From Tenodera sinensis (taxonomy: Eukaryota > Arthropoda > Insecta > Mantodea > Mantidae), in assembly GCA_030765045.1 (NCBI GenBank), contig CM060974.1, forward strand, positions 55,417,839 through 55,481,838: a stretch of DNA of 64,000 nt, in the 5' to 3' direction. Shown here piece after piece: positions 41,491 to 51,870 of this stretch. A program made the translations under genes and the position numbers. Position 1 is the stretch's first letter. Each line of letters starts with the position of its first letter. Under the pieces are notes generated by a model. The model ran no database searches and was not told the DNA's origin. It saw nothing but the letters and a program-made list of their open reading frames with translations.

Positions 41491-43779
41491 TTAAATGTTT
41501 GCTAGATGTTGTAGTAGGTCTTGTAGTTTCTGTTGTTGGTCTTCTTGTTGTTTGTCGTACACACTGATGAGGGTGAGTAGTGGTGGGTTTTTCTCATTCT
41601 GGTTTGGTGGGATGGCTTTCATTTTCTGTGCTGTGTTAATTAATTGTCGTCTGTGTGGTCGTGTATGGGCATTGTCGATGTATTGGAGCATTAGTTTGGC
41701 TATGTGTTGGTCAATGGGCATGGTGTTTGTGTAGTTGTATATGTGGCTGTTTCTGAAGTTGGGTTGAAGTTTGAAGGCGATCCGTAGGCATTTCCTTTCG
41801 AAGGATTGTATCTTCTTCATGGATTCTGGTGTGATGAGTGGCATGGTGGCTACTGCAGCATATGTCAGGTTGGGACGGATGAGGGCAATGTAGAGGTGGC
41901 GTAGTATTTTTGGTGAGAGGCCGCGTTTGTTCAGTTTTGCAAGGTAGGCTATCGTACCAAGTATTGGCCGAGTTTTTCTCAACAGTTCATTATAATGTGG
42001 TTTTATGGCAAGGGTGCGGTGGATTTTTATGCCTAGATATTTTATGGTTCTCTGGCACTTAATTTCTTGGTTGTTGAAGTTAATCGTCACATTTCGGTGT
42101 TTTTCTTTTATCTTTTTTCTGAAGGTGATTGCTTGTGTTTTTTGGACATTGATTGTTATCCTCCATTTCCTAGTCCACTTTAGGAATTGATTAAGTTGTT
42201 GTTGTAGTTTGGTTTTTGCCGCTAGTAGTTGTGCGTGGGTGCACCAATAGGCGGTGTCGTCCGCGTATTGTGCGAGTTGTATTGAGGGGTGTATTGGTTG
42301 TGGGGTGTCTGAGGTGAAAAGTATGTACAACAGTCCGGATATTACACTTCCTTGGGGTGTACCGGCTTTCATGTGGATTGGGTTTGAGGTTTCTCCATTT
42401 ATTCTTATGTTGGCTGTTCTGTCGGTGAGGAAGTTTGCTATCCAGCGGGTAAGTCGTGGTGAGAGGTTCATGTTTGTCAATTTGAACAGTAATCCATTCG
42501 TCCAGCATCTGTCGAATGCCGACTGGATGTCCAGGAAGGTGGCGACGGTAGTAAATCCTCTGTTGTATTTGTCTTGTAGTTGCGACATCACTCTTACAAG
42601 CTGGTCTTGAATTGTGATGTCGCTCCTATATCCGGCTTGTGTTGGTGGTATTAGGTTCCTGTTGTGGCATATTTCTGTTATTCGGCGAACTATTATTTTT
42701 TCCAGTATTTTAGAGAATGTGGAGGTTAAAGAGATGGGTCGGTAGTTTTTGGGGTCTGTCTTGTCTTTTCCGGGTTTTTCAAGAAGTAGAATATTCGCTT
42801 TCTTCCATATAGTGGGGTGATATCCGTGTTGGATTATAAGGTTATAGATGTTTGCTAGGTGTTGTATGGTGGTCGCTGGTAGTTTCCGAAGCATTGCATA
42901 TGTTATGTTATCTGGTCCTGGGGCTGTATTCTTGTTTTTGGGTATTGCGTTTATCACGTCTTGTTCAGTAATGGGTTTTTCAGCATTATTTGCGGGGTCT
43001 AATTCTGTTGCGGGGAATTGTGGGGTGTATAGCTGTTGTTGTTGTTGTACATGTCTGTTTATCTGTTGGTAATGTGTGTTGTGAAATTTGGGGTCTTGCG
43101 GTGTCTGGAAGATGCTGTCGTAGTGTTTCCGAAATATTTCTAGTTTTTCTTTTGTGTCGTGTATTGTATAGCCGTTGTGTTTTATGGGGTAGTTTGGTGT
43201 CGCTTTCTTTTTTGTAGTTTTAATCATTCTCCAGAATTTTGCCGGGTCTCGTGTGTGGTTTTGTGTTAACTTGTCGAGCATGTTGTTCCATTTATTGTGG
43301 TTGTGTTCTTCGATGGCATTTTTTACGTCCTCTTGTAGCTTATTTAGAATTCGTTTGTCTTGTGGGTGATGTGTCTTTATGTATTGGCGGTGGGCTTTTC
43401 TCTTCTTCTTTATTAGGTGAATTATGTTGGGTGGAAGTGGTCTACTGTAGGGGTTGATGGTGATTGTTTTTACTGGTACTGCTGCAATGCGGGCTTGAGT
43501 TACTATTTCTGTGATGGATGACGCGTATTGTTCTATGTCTTGGCATGATGTGGGTGGTTGTGGTATCAGGTTGTTTGATAGGTGTTCTGCTGTGTGTGTG
43601 AAAAGTTCCCAGTCGGCGTTCGTGAAGTCGCTTATTGTTATTGTTCTTCTGCTTTCGGTATTCCATGGATTGGTCCTGATCGTTACAATGATTGGTATGT
43701 GGTCTGTGTCTGGTGGTGCGTCAGTTGTTATATCGTCTATTTGGGGGAATGTAAGTTTGGAGGTTAGTATCGGCAGCAT
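41491..43779 (-). CDS. LINE reverse transcriptase (ORF2, 5'-truncated)
   Basis: 762 codons on the minus strand. The N-terminus contains only the end of an AP-like endonuclease (DHIPIIVTI), so the catalytic endonuclease is missing. RT motifs are complete: KNYRPISLTSTFSKILEKII, AGYRSDITIQDQLV, TFLDIQSAFDRCW (motif A), AGTPQGSVISGLLY, QYADDTAYW (catalytic YADD), and IKYLGIKI. The C-terminal region resembles Jockey-type ORF2 and has no RNase H. An in-frame stop directly precedes the first ATG. RT activity looks intact, but without endonuclease and a complete 5' end the copy is probably unable to move alone. Confidence 0.85.
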   Translation of the reverse strand: MLPILTSKLTFPQIDDITTDAPPDTDHIPIIVTIRTNPWNTESRRTITISDFTNADWELFTHTAEHLSNNLIPQPPTSCQDIEQYASSITEIVTQARIAAVPVKTITINPYSRPLPPNIIHLIKKKRKAHRQYIKTHHPQDKRILNKLQEDVKNAIEEHNHNKWNNMLDKLTQNHTRDPAKFWRMIKTTKKKATPNYPIKHNGYTIHDTKEKLEIFRKHYDSIFQTPQDPKFHNTHYQQINRHVQQQQQLYTPQFPATELDPANNAEKPITEQDVINAIPKNKNTAPGPDNITYAMLRKLPATTIQHLANIYNLIIQHGYHPTIWKKANILLLEKPGKDKTDPKNYRPISLTSTFSKILEKIIVRRITEICHNRNLIPPTQAGYRSDITIQDQLVRVMSQLQDKYNRGFTTVATFLDIQSAFDRCWTNGLLFKLTNMNLSPRLTRWIANFLTDRTANIRINGETSNPIHMKAGTPQGSVISGLLYILFTSDTPQPIHPSIQLAQYADDTAYWCTHAQLLAAKTKLQQQLNQFLKWTRKWRITINVQKTQAITFRKKIKEKHRNVTINFNNQEIKCQRTIKYLGIKIHRTLAIKPHYNELLRKTRPILGTIAYLAKLNKRGLSPKILRHLYIALIRPNLTYAAVATMPLITPESMKKIQSFERKCLRIAFKLQPNFRNSHIYNYTNTMPIDQHIAKLMLQYIDNAHTRPHRRQLINTAQKMKAIPPNQNEKNPPLLTLISVYDKQQEDQQQKLQDLLQHLANI

Positions 43780-43978
43780 TCATTACCTTAATAACGGAGG
43801 TGCATTAGCGGAACTCCACCAACTTCACCATAGACTTACACAACTGTCACCTTCAACTTAATAAAATATGTATTATCCCTCCCCTTTACGCCTAAGACTT
43901 CGCATCCCTTCCCTCTTCCTTACCCGGCGAAATAAGCCAAATCTTTATCCCTCTCCAACTCTACTTCTGTCTCCCCTT

Positions 43979-44018
<40 letters not shown>

Positions 44019-44043
44019 AAAAAAAAAAAAAAAAAAAAAAAAA
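43780..44043 (+). other. 3' non-coding end and poly(A) of the plus-strand LINE
   Basis: C- and T-rich sequence without a frame, then A-runs from 43981 to 44043 that abut the 12-base target duplication. Matches the expected 3' UTR and tail of the sense element. Confidence 0.6.
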
Positions 44044-44785
44044 CGAGTTCTTCCACGCCTTCCGTCACGCCAATCAGTTCGCCGAGTTGTTCCACGTCTT
44101 CCGTCACGCCAATCAGTTCGCCGAGTTGTTCCACGTCTTCCGTCACGCCAATCAGTTCGCCGAGTTGTTCCACGTCTTCCGTCACGCCAATCAGTTCGCC
44201 GAGTTGTTTCACGTCTTCCCTCACATCATCTGAAACGGGCGCAACTGTCGCCTCGGCCACTAGGTGCTCCCTCCCCGGCTCCGCGCTATTCCGTCTGCCC
44301 CTGGCATCCAGTACTTTGACGCTCTCGTCAACTCTTACTACCAGGGCGCCAAGACGTTCCCCGTCGTCCTCCACGACGTCCACGTGCTGGCAGAGGTCTA
44401 CCACCTTTTCGCCGAGTTCTTCCACGTCTTCCGTCACGCCAATCAGTTCGCCATCAATTTTCGCCGATAGCTCCGTCTTCATCTCTTTCAGCTCGGCAGC
44501 GAGGTTGTTGTTTGACGTTTCCATTTTGGCAGCGAGGTTGTCGTTTGCCGTCTTCATCTCTTTCAGCTCGGCAACGAGGTTGTCGTTTCTCGTTTCCATT
44601 TTGGCAGCGAGGTTGTCGTTTGACGTTTCCATTTTGGCAGCGAGGTTGTCGTTTGCCGTCTTCATCTCTTTCAGCTCGGCAGCGAGGTTGTTGGTTGCCG
44701 TCTTCATCTTGGACATTTCTGTCTTCATTTCGGCGAATAATTCTTTCATCATTGCCATCATCCTGGTTTCCGAATCTCCCTCCAT
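44044..44785 (-). pseudogene. X1 open frame, N-terminal part
   Basis: Starts at the ATG ending at 44785 and encodes the coiled-coil N-terminus (MEGDSETRMMAMMKELFAEM; NDNLAAKMETS repeats) and four ELIGVTEDVEQLG-type repeats. The LINE insertion then truncates it, and translation would run into the A-tail. The continuation is at 38169-39229. Confidence 0.8.
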
Positions 44786-46182
44786 CTTGGTTCTAACGTT
44801 GCAACTTCTAACGACGATGTAACGAAACTAGAAGCAATTCGACGAATCCCACTTCTGACACCAGTGTGACTTTTTTTTGGGGTGTGAAGTAAAGTAGACA
44901 TTTCTAGAGGCCTCTATCACTTTCTCTCTTTCGGCAAGCGCCCAACAATGCGGCCATGCTCTGTCTCTTTCCTTCGGCTCCTTTGCGGTAGTGCCGACAA
45001 TAATGCGATGGGTGACACTGCTGTTGTAGGCAATTAGATGCGGCGGGCGCGGTGACAGTATTTCCTTGCAGGCGCAAGGGGAATAGGGGAATAGAGCAGC
45101 CTGTGAGCGATAGTCAAATCTTCCAAAGCTTTCAAATTCCGTTCTCTTTGCACGTTGAACATATAAACAGAAGAATAGCGATGTTCCATTTTACAGAAGT
45201 ATAAGTTGTCCAAGAGTAAGCGTTACACAAAAAACAAGGAGTATCTCCGAAGTGGTTCACTCTACAAAAACATTTATGGGGACATGCATAGTGTATTTTA
45301 ACAAGATCTACAGTTTTTCTATAGAAAGAGTTTGTCTATCTCTTGCGGTTTACGAGATATCAAAAAGTCATCCAGAGAAAACAGGACAACATAGGCTATA
45401 GTCAGAAAATTTAAAATATAAATTTCATTTTTCATAAAAATATCTTAAACATATATCATTTTAATCAAAATCGTTAGAGCAATTTTCAAGAAAATAAAAC
45501 GTTTCGCAAAATGTTTCGTATAAGGGGTAGTTTAGGGTGGAGCTGGTTTCATACAAATATTCGTGCTACCTTCCTAAAAGACCAGCTTTGGCTTTTATCC
45601 GAATTTTCGTTTTTGAGTTATGCTTTCCACAGACAGGCAGACAAGCACGCACGCGGACCTTTTCCTTAAAATGCCTCTTTTTGAAAAAGACATGCATTTC
45701 CGGAAAAATCTCGACGGCGAATTTTTGGGTGGAATATAGTACGTAGTTCCTCTACATAGCATTAGAGACAGTAAAATTAGCTTAAGAGGCTCTCTAGAAA
45801 CTAAATGTGTTGCAGAGGACCCGTACTGATTGAAGACACAAAAAACTAAACGACAACATTAAAGGAAGTTAAATGCAACGTGGTTAACAATGCCTTCTGT
45901 GAAACAAAAGAACATAAATGAGTAAAAGCGAACACTGATTTATAACCTGCTTTCAACTGAAGCTGCACACTAGTGTGTCCCCGGAACAGAAGAAGTGCAC
46001 AAAAATAAGAGGTAGTACTAAAATAGGGAGCTTTAATTGTGAATTTACGCAGCTTCGTGGGATAACGAAGCCTCGTGAAATTGTTTGAATAGGTGAACAG
46101 AGAGGCATGTAGTTTAGGCAAGCGAAACCGTTAAAAATAAGAGAAAAGTAATAAATATTATATTAATAAAGAAAAAAAAGAA

Positions 46183-46301
46183 TGCCAAAGGCACATGGTG
46201 TTCCCAAGCGGTCACCCATCCAAGTACTGACCACGCCCAATGCTGCTTAACTTCGGTGATCGGACGACAACCGGTGTATTCAGAATGGTATGGCCGTTGG
46301 C
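46183..46301 (-). rRNA. 5S rRNA: 5S ribosomal RNA, copy B (diverged)
   Basis: 119 nt with four substitutions compared with copies A, D and E, at plus positions 46189, 46195, 46268 and 46284 (gene positions about 113, 107, 34 and 18). One lies in the 3' strand of helix I. The promoter core and T8 terminator (46172-46179) remain. It may be a variant or a decaying gene; the flanking spacer is much closer to the other units than the gene itself is. Confidence 0.85.
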
Positions 46302-47698
46302 GACCGACAGTGCCCTCAAAAGGCTATCTATCTATGGTCCAACCAACCTCCAGTTACCAATTTTTCTGTACCTACCTTGTGCAAACTTTTGTTACCCAAG
46401 TTTATCCTTCCAACTTAATCATTATAAAAGCTTTACAAGACCGCGATTCATAGCCAGAGTCCCTTGACCTAGAAAATCCACGCCCGGCTCGTGTACAGTG
46501 TCAAACATATCAACAACGAACGTAACACTAAATCAAACAAGACATTTTACGAATTTGGTGTACAAATAACATTAGCCAAAGTGCACAGTGTAGAGCATAG
46601 CTAACACCCTAAAAATTTCTAAATGTGGTGAATAGTGCGAAGGCCAAAGAAAAGTTGTCACATTAGACTTAGACTCATTTTATTAAGCCTGCTGCCCGTA
46701 CAATGGGGCCCGCCTTACAGGCTAAAATTTACATGCACATACCATATTTTACAAGGTTTCTTGTGCACTCTGGTTTGGTTTGTTTTCTCACAAAAACCCA
46801 TACGGTGAACAGCCTTAGCTCACCGAGAACAGTTTTTGGGCTTATTTTTGCGGTTTGTCTTTTGTCCTTTTGATACACATGTTTTCTTCGTTTATGTACA
46901 CGGATACATACACGCACTCACTCCAGGGCATATTGTCACATTAAGAAACGATCAAGTAAACTTAAAATTCCCAAAAACTGCTACCGAGGCCAAGAGAAAC
47001 GCAGCAGGGGCTCCCTCCCAATTATGGTGATGGGCAGCTTCTATTTCATTGCGTTTACTTAAAGTACAGAAATATACACTTAAGCTTAAAAAGCCATTTT
47101 TTCAAATTGTTTTTCTTTCTCTTTTATTTATTTTATCGAGCATCTTTCACTTTTCTAAATACCTACTCTTTCGCCCCTAGCTTACGACCTATTAGCTTGA
47201 AATTTCCAGGTGATCTAATTGTCATGCACTGCTTAAAAATACAAAAAATAGAGCTGAAATTAAATAGTGTTTCATAATTCATGCTCAGAACATTGACAAT
47301 ATTAATAAACTGTACCTACACAAAACAACTCTTTCTCCAAAGGGGACCCGCAAAGCAACCATGGGTACAGCTTATTATTTTGTTTTTGTATGTAAAAGTA
47401 CTAGAGAATTTTCGGAATAAACTGCTTTAACGTTATGAGGATTTTTATAGAATATTTAACAATGGACTCATTTTAGTGGGGGCCTGGTAGAAATCGTTCT
47501 CTTTGACGATTACCCTGTAGGTGGAAGCAGAATATGGGAATACAGTAGGCTTTGAGCGATAGTCAAATGTTTCAAAGCTTACAAACTCCATTCTCTTTGC
47601 GCGGACACCTTAAAAAATTGAATAATCATGTTCCATTTGATGCAAGTGTAAGTTTTCTATAGGTCACACGAATAACAAGGCTTATTTCCCAAATGCTT

Positions 47699-47729
<31 letters not shown>

Positions 47730-48368
47730 AGAGAGAGAGAGAGCTGATATGGTAAGATTTGGTCCATCTCTAACAGTTTGCCAATTATGCAAGTGTCGTC
47801 CAGAGTAAATACGACTACAGGGGCTGTGACCGGAAAATTCAAGACCTGCATTTCATTTGCCACAAAAATGTCTCAAACTTAATGAAACTGGTTAGAGCCA
47901 TTTTCAAGAAAATGAAAATTTTCCAAAACTTGTTCAGTGTAGAGGGTAGTTTAGTGTGGGGCTATTTTCCTTGGAATCCTCGCGTCGCATTCTTGATTGA
48001 CATTAAACTTAAATACCAACTTTAGTGTTTAACCGAACTTTCGTTTTTTAGTTATGCTGCCCACAGAGAGACACGGACGCAGACACACAGACACACCCGA
48101 ACCTTTTTCTAAAAACCCCCCACCCCACCCCCTTTTTTTTTAAGTGGGCCTTAAACATGCATTTGCGGTAAAATCTCGACGTCGAGTTTTTGGGCGGAAT
48201 GCAGTGCTGCCTCTGCTCACCAGTAGAGAAAATAAAACTCTGATGTGTTGCACTCACATGACTTTCAAGACACTCTTATACTAATCATTCTTATAATCTC
48301 ATATTCCCATGTCTTTTACGTGTTAGTTGAGTAAAACGCTTCCAGGAATTATCTTATAGGTATCGTAT

Positions 48369-48878
48369 TGTAACTTTTGTGTGGTTTGTAAAGTAAATAC
48401 GACAGATGTAGTCGAGATAAAGAAACACTTTTATTTCCGTAAACAGTAACTTTGTACACTCGTTGCAACAACAAGAAAGTCTTTTTCGATTCTCCAACAG
48501 CACGGCTCCGAACTCGTAACACAAAGAACTGTTCCTTCTCCCTGGTGTGACTCCTCGACGCTTCGCATACGTCTCTTCTTTCCGTCGGCACGACTACTCA
48601 ACCTTCACACACGTCTGACTCACTCTTCTGTCGCACTTTACCGCTATTTATATCTCCCAGGCACTATTCTGGAAGCTTCAGGAACGTTCAGTTATTGCGG
48701 CGAGATACAAAGCAGAGAAGATTCTCGAAGTGTCTATCCTTTTCTCTCTTTCGGCAAGCGCCCCAACAATGCGGCCATGCTCTGTCTCTTTCCTTCGGCT
48801 CCTTTGCGGTAGTGCCGACAATAATGCGATGGGTGACACTGCTGTTGTAGGCAATTAGATGCGGCGGGCGCGGTGACA
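48369..48878 (-). repeat. X2 3' LTR (510 bp)
   Basis: Minus-strand start TGTCACCGCGCCCG, end AAAAGTTACA. It contains a TATA-like TATAAAT (48646-48652) and AATAAA (48430-48435, reading minus). Confidence 0.85.
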
Positions 48879-50478
48879 CTGCTCCCTCCTCAGAGATGGT
48901 CGTCCCGACCAGCACTATCACTGCGGCATCTCCCTTGCGCCCCGGTGGACTAACCCATCGAACCTCTTCTCCAGGAGGCACGATCCTAGGTATCGCTGTT
49001 GGATAGTGTCCCTTGGTCCGGGTAGGACGAAGTATGCCATCCTGCTTCGAAATTCTGCAACAGTACCGCCGGTCTTGACGGTCCCTCGTCCAGTTGCCCT
49101 TCTTCCTGGTGTGTTGACGGGCCATCCTGCGCACTTGGAAACGGCTCACTAGGTACCATGTCCGCCGACCTCTCTGGCGCACCTTCGCAGCCACCTTGCT
49201 TCCGATGGGTCCGGCAACAAACCCCACCACATCCGCGCGAGTTGCGTCCACCGCTGCACTCGTGTTCACTCGTGCTCGGCACGGCCTCTCCTGTATCCTG
49301 CCGTCCAAGATGATGTCCACCATTCTTCCGTTCACGGCACTATGTGACAGGTGATTGGATGACTCTGACGGTCCCCCCATGTCACACGCCAAGTCGGTTC
49401 TCGCTTGTTGCTCGTTTGCTTGTGCGCTTCCCTGCTGATCGTCTTCCACGTCATATCCTGTTTGGTTACGTACCCGACACACTCCTCCAGAGGATCCTCG
49501 ATGACGTCCCTGAACTGCCCCTTTGTCTTCCCCGAGACGTACACTTTCGTTATCTGAAACGGGCGCAACTGTCGCCTCGGCCACTAGGTGCTCCCTCCCC
49601 GGGTCTGTGCTATTCCGTCTGCCCCTGGCATCCAGTACTTTGACGCTCTCGTCAACTCTTACTACCAGGGCGCCAAGACGTTCCCCGTCGTTCTCCACGA
49701 CGTCCACATGCTGGCAGAGGTCTTCCACCTTTTCGCCGAGTTCTTCCACGCCTTCCGTCACGCCAATCAGTTCGCCGAGTTGTTCCACGTCTTCCGTCAC
49801 GCCAATCAGTTCGCCGAGTTGTTCCACGTCTTCCGTCACGCCAATCAGTTCGCCGAGTTGTTCCACGTCTTCCGTCACGCCAATCAGTTCGCCGAGTTGT
49901 TTCACGTCTTCCCTCACATCATCTGAAACGGGCGCAACTGTCGCCTCGGCCACTAGGTGCTCCCTCCCCGGCTCCGCGCTATTCCGTCTGCCCCTGGCAT
50001 CCAGTACTTTGACGCTCTCGTCAACTCTTACTACCAGGGCGCCAAGACGTTCCCCGTCGTCCTCCACGACGTCCACGTGCTGGCAGAGGTCTACCACCTT
50101 TTCGCCGAGTTCTTCCACGTCTTCCGTCACGCCAATCAGTTCGCCATCAATTTTCGCCGATAGCTCCGTCTTCATCTCTTTCAGCTCGGCAGCGAGGTTG
50201 TTGTTTGACGTTTCCATTTTGGCAGCGAGGTTGTCGTTTGCCGTCTTCATCTCTTTCAGCTCGGCAACGAGGTTGTCGTTTCTCGTTTCCATTTTGGCAG
50301 CGAGGTTGTCGTTTGACGTTTCCATTTTGGCAGCGAGGTTGTCGTTTGCCGTCTTCATCTCTTTCAGCTCGGCAGCGAGGTTGTTGGTTGCCGTCTTCAT
50401 CTTGGACATTTCTGTCTTCATTTCGGCGAATAATTCTTTCATCATTGCCATCATCCTGGTTTCCGAATCTCCCTCCAT
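48688..50478 (-). CDS. X2 596-aa frame: coiled-coil Gag-like start fused to protease-like remnant
   Basis: The frame starts at the ATG ending at 50478, 80 bases after the 5' LTR. Residues 1-110 are a coiled coil of NDNLAAKMETS/ELKEMKTA repeats. Then two copies of a segment with VVDLCQHVDVVEDDGERLG and VLDARGRRNS flank four 13-residue ELIGVTEDVEQLG repeats. Further on, CRARVNTSAAVDATRADVVG resembles a retroviral protease loop in which the catalytic DTG-type triad reads NTS, so it should be inactive. The rest looks like out-of-frame pol debris and runs through the PPT into the LTR. It is preserved at full length in X2 and X3. Whether it is translated is unknown. Confidence 0.55.
   Translation of the reverse strand: MEGDSETRMMAMMKELFAEMKTEMSKMKTATNNLAAELKEMKTANDNLAAKMETSNDNLAAKMETRNDNLVAELKEMKTANDNLAAKMETSNNNLAAELKEMKTELSAKIDGELIGVTEDVEELGEKVVDLCQHVDVVEDDGERLGALVVRVDESVKVLDARGRRNSAEPGREHLVAEATVAPVSDDVREDVKQLGELIGVTEDVEQLGELIGVTEDVEQLGELIGVTEDVEQLGELIGVTEGVEELGEKVEDLCQHVDVVENDGERLGALVVRVDESVKVLDARGRRNSTDPGREHLVAEATVAPVSDNESVRLGEDKGAVQGRHRGSSGGVCRVRNQTGYDVEDDQQGSAQANEQQARTDLACDMGGPSESSNHLSHSAVNGRMVDIILDGRIQERPCRARVNTSAAVDATRADVVGFVAGPIGSKVAAKVRQRGRRTWYLVSRFQVRRMARQHTRKKGNWTRDRQDRRYCCRISKQDGILRPTRTKGHYPTAIPRIVPPGEEVRWVSPPGRKGDAAVIVLVGTTISEEGAVSPRPPHLIAYNSSVTHRIIVGTTAKEPKERDRAWPHCWGACRKREKDRHFENLLCFVSRRNN
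49748..49910 (-). repeat. 39-bp tandem repeats within the X frame
   Basis: Four copies of a unit containing TCCGTCACGCCAATCAGTTC encode ELIGVTEDVEQLG. Period 39 bp keeps the frame. The same array is present in X3 (about 55437-55599) and partly in X1 (44044-44205). Confidence 0.85.
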
Positions 50479-50557
50479 CTTGGTTCTAACGTTGCAACTT
50501 CTAACGACGATGTAACGAAACTAGAAGCAATTCGACGAATCCCACTTCTGACACCAG

Positions 50558-50750
50558 TGTGACTTTTTTTTGGGGTGTGAAGTAAAGTAGACATTTCTAG
50601 AGGCCTCTATCACTTTCTCTCTTTCGGCAAGCGCCCAACAATGCGGCCATGCTCTGTCTCTTTCCTTCGGCTCCTTTGCGGTAGTGCCGACAATAATGCG
50701 ATGGGTGACACTGCTGTTGTAGGCAATTAGATGCGGCGGGCGCGGTGACA
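50558..50750 (-). repeat. X2 5' LTR, internally deleted (193 bp)
   Basis: Shares its first about 155 and last about 38 bases with the 510-bp 3' LTR and lacks the middle, including the TATA-like box and AATAAA. The same short form is present in X1 (44865-45057) and X3 (56247-56439). Confidence 0.85.
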
Positions 50751-51870
50751 GTATTTCCTTGCAGGCGCAAGGGGAATAGGGGAACAGAGCAGCCTGTGAG
50801 CGATAGTCAAATCTTCCAAGCTTTCAAATTCCGTTCTCTTTGCACGTTGAACATATAAACAGAAGAATAGCGATGTTCCATTTTACAGAAGTATAAGTTG
50901 TCCAAGAGTAAGCGTTACACAAAAAACAAGGAGTATCTCCGAAGTGGTTCACTCTACAAAAACATTTATGGGGACATGCATTGTGTATTTTAACAAGATC
51001 TACAGTTTTTCTATAGAAAGAGTTTGTCTATCTCTTGCGGTTTACGAGATATCAAAAAGTCATCCAGAGAAAACAGGACAACATAGGCTATAGTCAGAAA
51101 ATTTAAAATATAAATTTCATTTTTCATAAAAATATCTTAAACATATATCATTTTAATCAAAATCGTTAGAGCAATTTTCAAGAAAATAAAACGTTTCGCA
51201 AAATTTTTCGTGGAGCTGGTTTCATACAAATATTCGTGTTACCTTCCTAAAAGACTTTAAACGCAAAAACCAGCTTTGGCTTTTATCCGAATTTTCGTTT
51301 TTGAGTTATGCTGTCCACAGACAGGCAGACAAGCACGCACGCGGACCTTTTCCTTAAAATGCCTCTTTTTGAAAAAGACATGCATTTCCGGTTAAATCTC
51401 GACGGCGAATTTTTGGGTGGAATATAGTACGCAGTTCCTCTACATAGCATTAGAGACAGTAAAATTAGCTTAAGAGGCTCTCTAGAAACTAAATGTGTTG
51501 CAGAGGACCCGTACTGATTGAAGACACAAAAAACTAAACGACAACATTAAAGGAAGTTAAATGCAACGTGGTTAACAATGCCTTCTGTGAAACAAAAGAA
51601 CATAAATGAGTAAAAGCGAACACTGATTTATAACCTGCTTTCAACTGAAGCTGCACACTAGTGTGTCCCCGGAACAGAAGAAGTGCACAAAAATAAGAGG
51701 TAGTACTAAAATAGGGAGCTTTAATTGTGAATTTACGCAGCTTCGTGGGATAACGAAGCCTCGTGAAATTGTTTGAATAGGTGAACAGAGAGGCATGTAG
51801 TTTAGGAAAGCGAAACCGTTAAAAATAAGAGAAAAGTAATAAATATTATATTAATAAAGAAAAAAAAGAA

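Larger units (their letters stand above)
39230..44043 (+). mobile_element. Composite LINE insertion inside X1
   Basis: 4,814 bp flanked by CGAGTTCTTCCA at 39218-39229 and 44044-44055. The right end is a long A-run (43981-44043), as expected for a plus-strand LINE. The left part encodes a sense ORF1; the middle encodes an antisense reverse transcriptase whose own A-rich tail lies at about 41290-41483. Most likely one LINE sits inside another, although an inversion during insertion is possible. It is present in only one of the X copies, so it is the youngest event in the array. Confidence 0.85.
37850..45057 (-). mobile_element. Element X1: gypsy-like LTR element interrupted by a LINE
   Basis: The same element as at 48369-50750, in the same spacer position, with GTAT at 37846-37849 and 45058-45061. 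Its interior is split at 39229/39230 by a 4,814-bp LINE composite with a 12-bp duplication. 3' LTR at 37850-38359, 5' LTR at 44865-45057. Confidence 0.9.
35783..46301 (-). repeat. 5S rDNA unit 1, carrying X1 with nested LINE
   Basis: 10,519 bp from 5S copy A to the end of copy B. Subtracting element X1 with its nested LINE (7,208 bp) leaves about 3.31 kb, the basic unit length. It holds the two R copies (about 37005-37716, and 37719-37849 plus 45058-45775), an A-run/GA microsatellite at about 37185-37223, and no other gene. Confidence 0.9.
48369..50750 (-). mobile_element. Element X2: non-autonomous gypsy-like LTR element in the 5S spacer
   Basis: 2,382 bp, ends TG...CA on the minus strand, with GTAT duplicated at 48365-48368 and 50751-50754. 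The 3' LTR is 510 bp (48369-48878); the 5' LTR only 193 bp (50558-50750), matching its first about 155 and last about 38 bases. A primer site TGGTGTCAGAAGTGGG follows the 5' LTR, and the purine-rich GAGGAGGGAG precedes the 3' LTR. No RT, RNase H or integrase remains. Confidence 0.9.

Noticed and set aside
49523..50515. 330-codon plus-strand frame opposite the X frame
   Set aside because: Low-complexity Ser/Thr-rich reading antisense to the coiled-coil frame. It is a by-product of the repeats and base composition.
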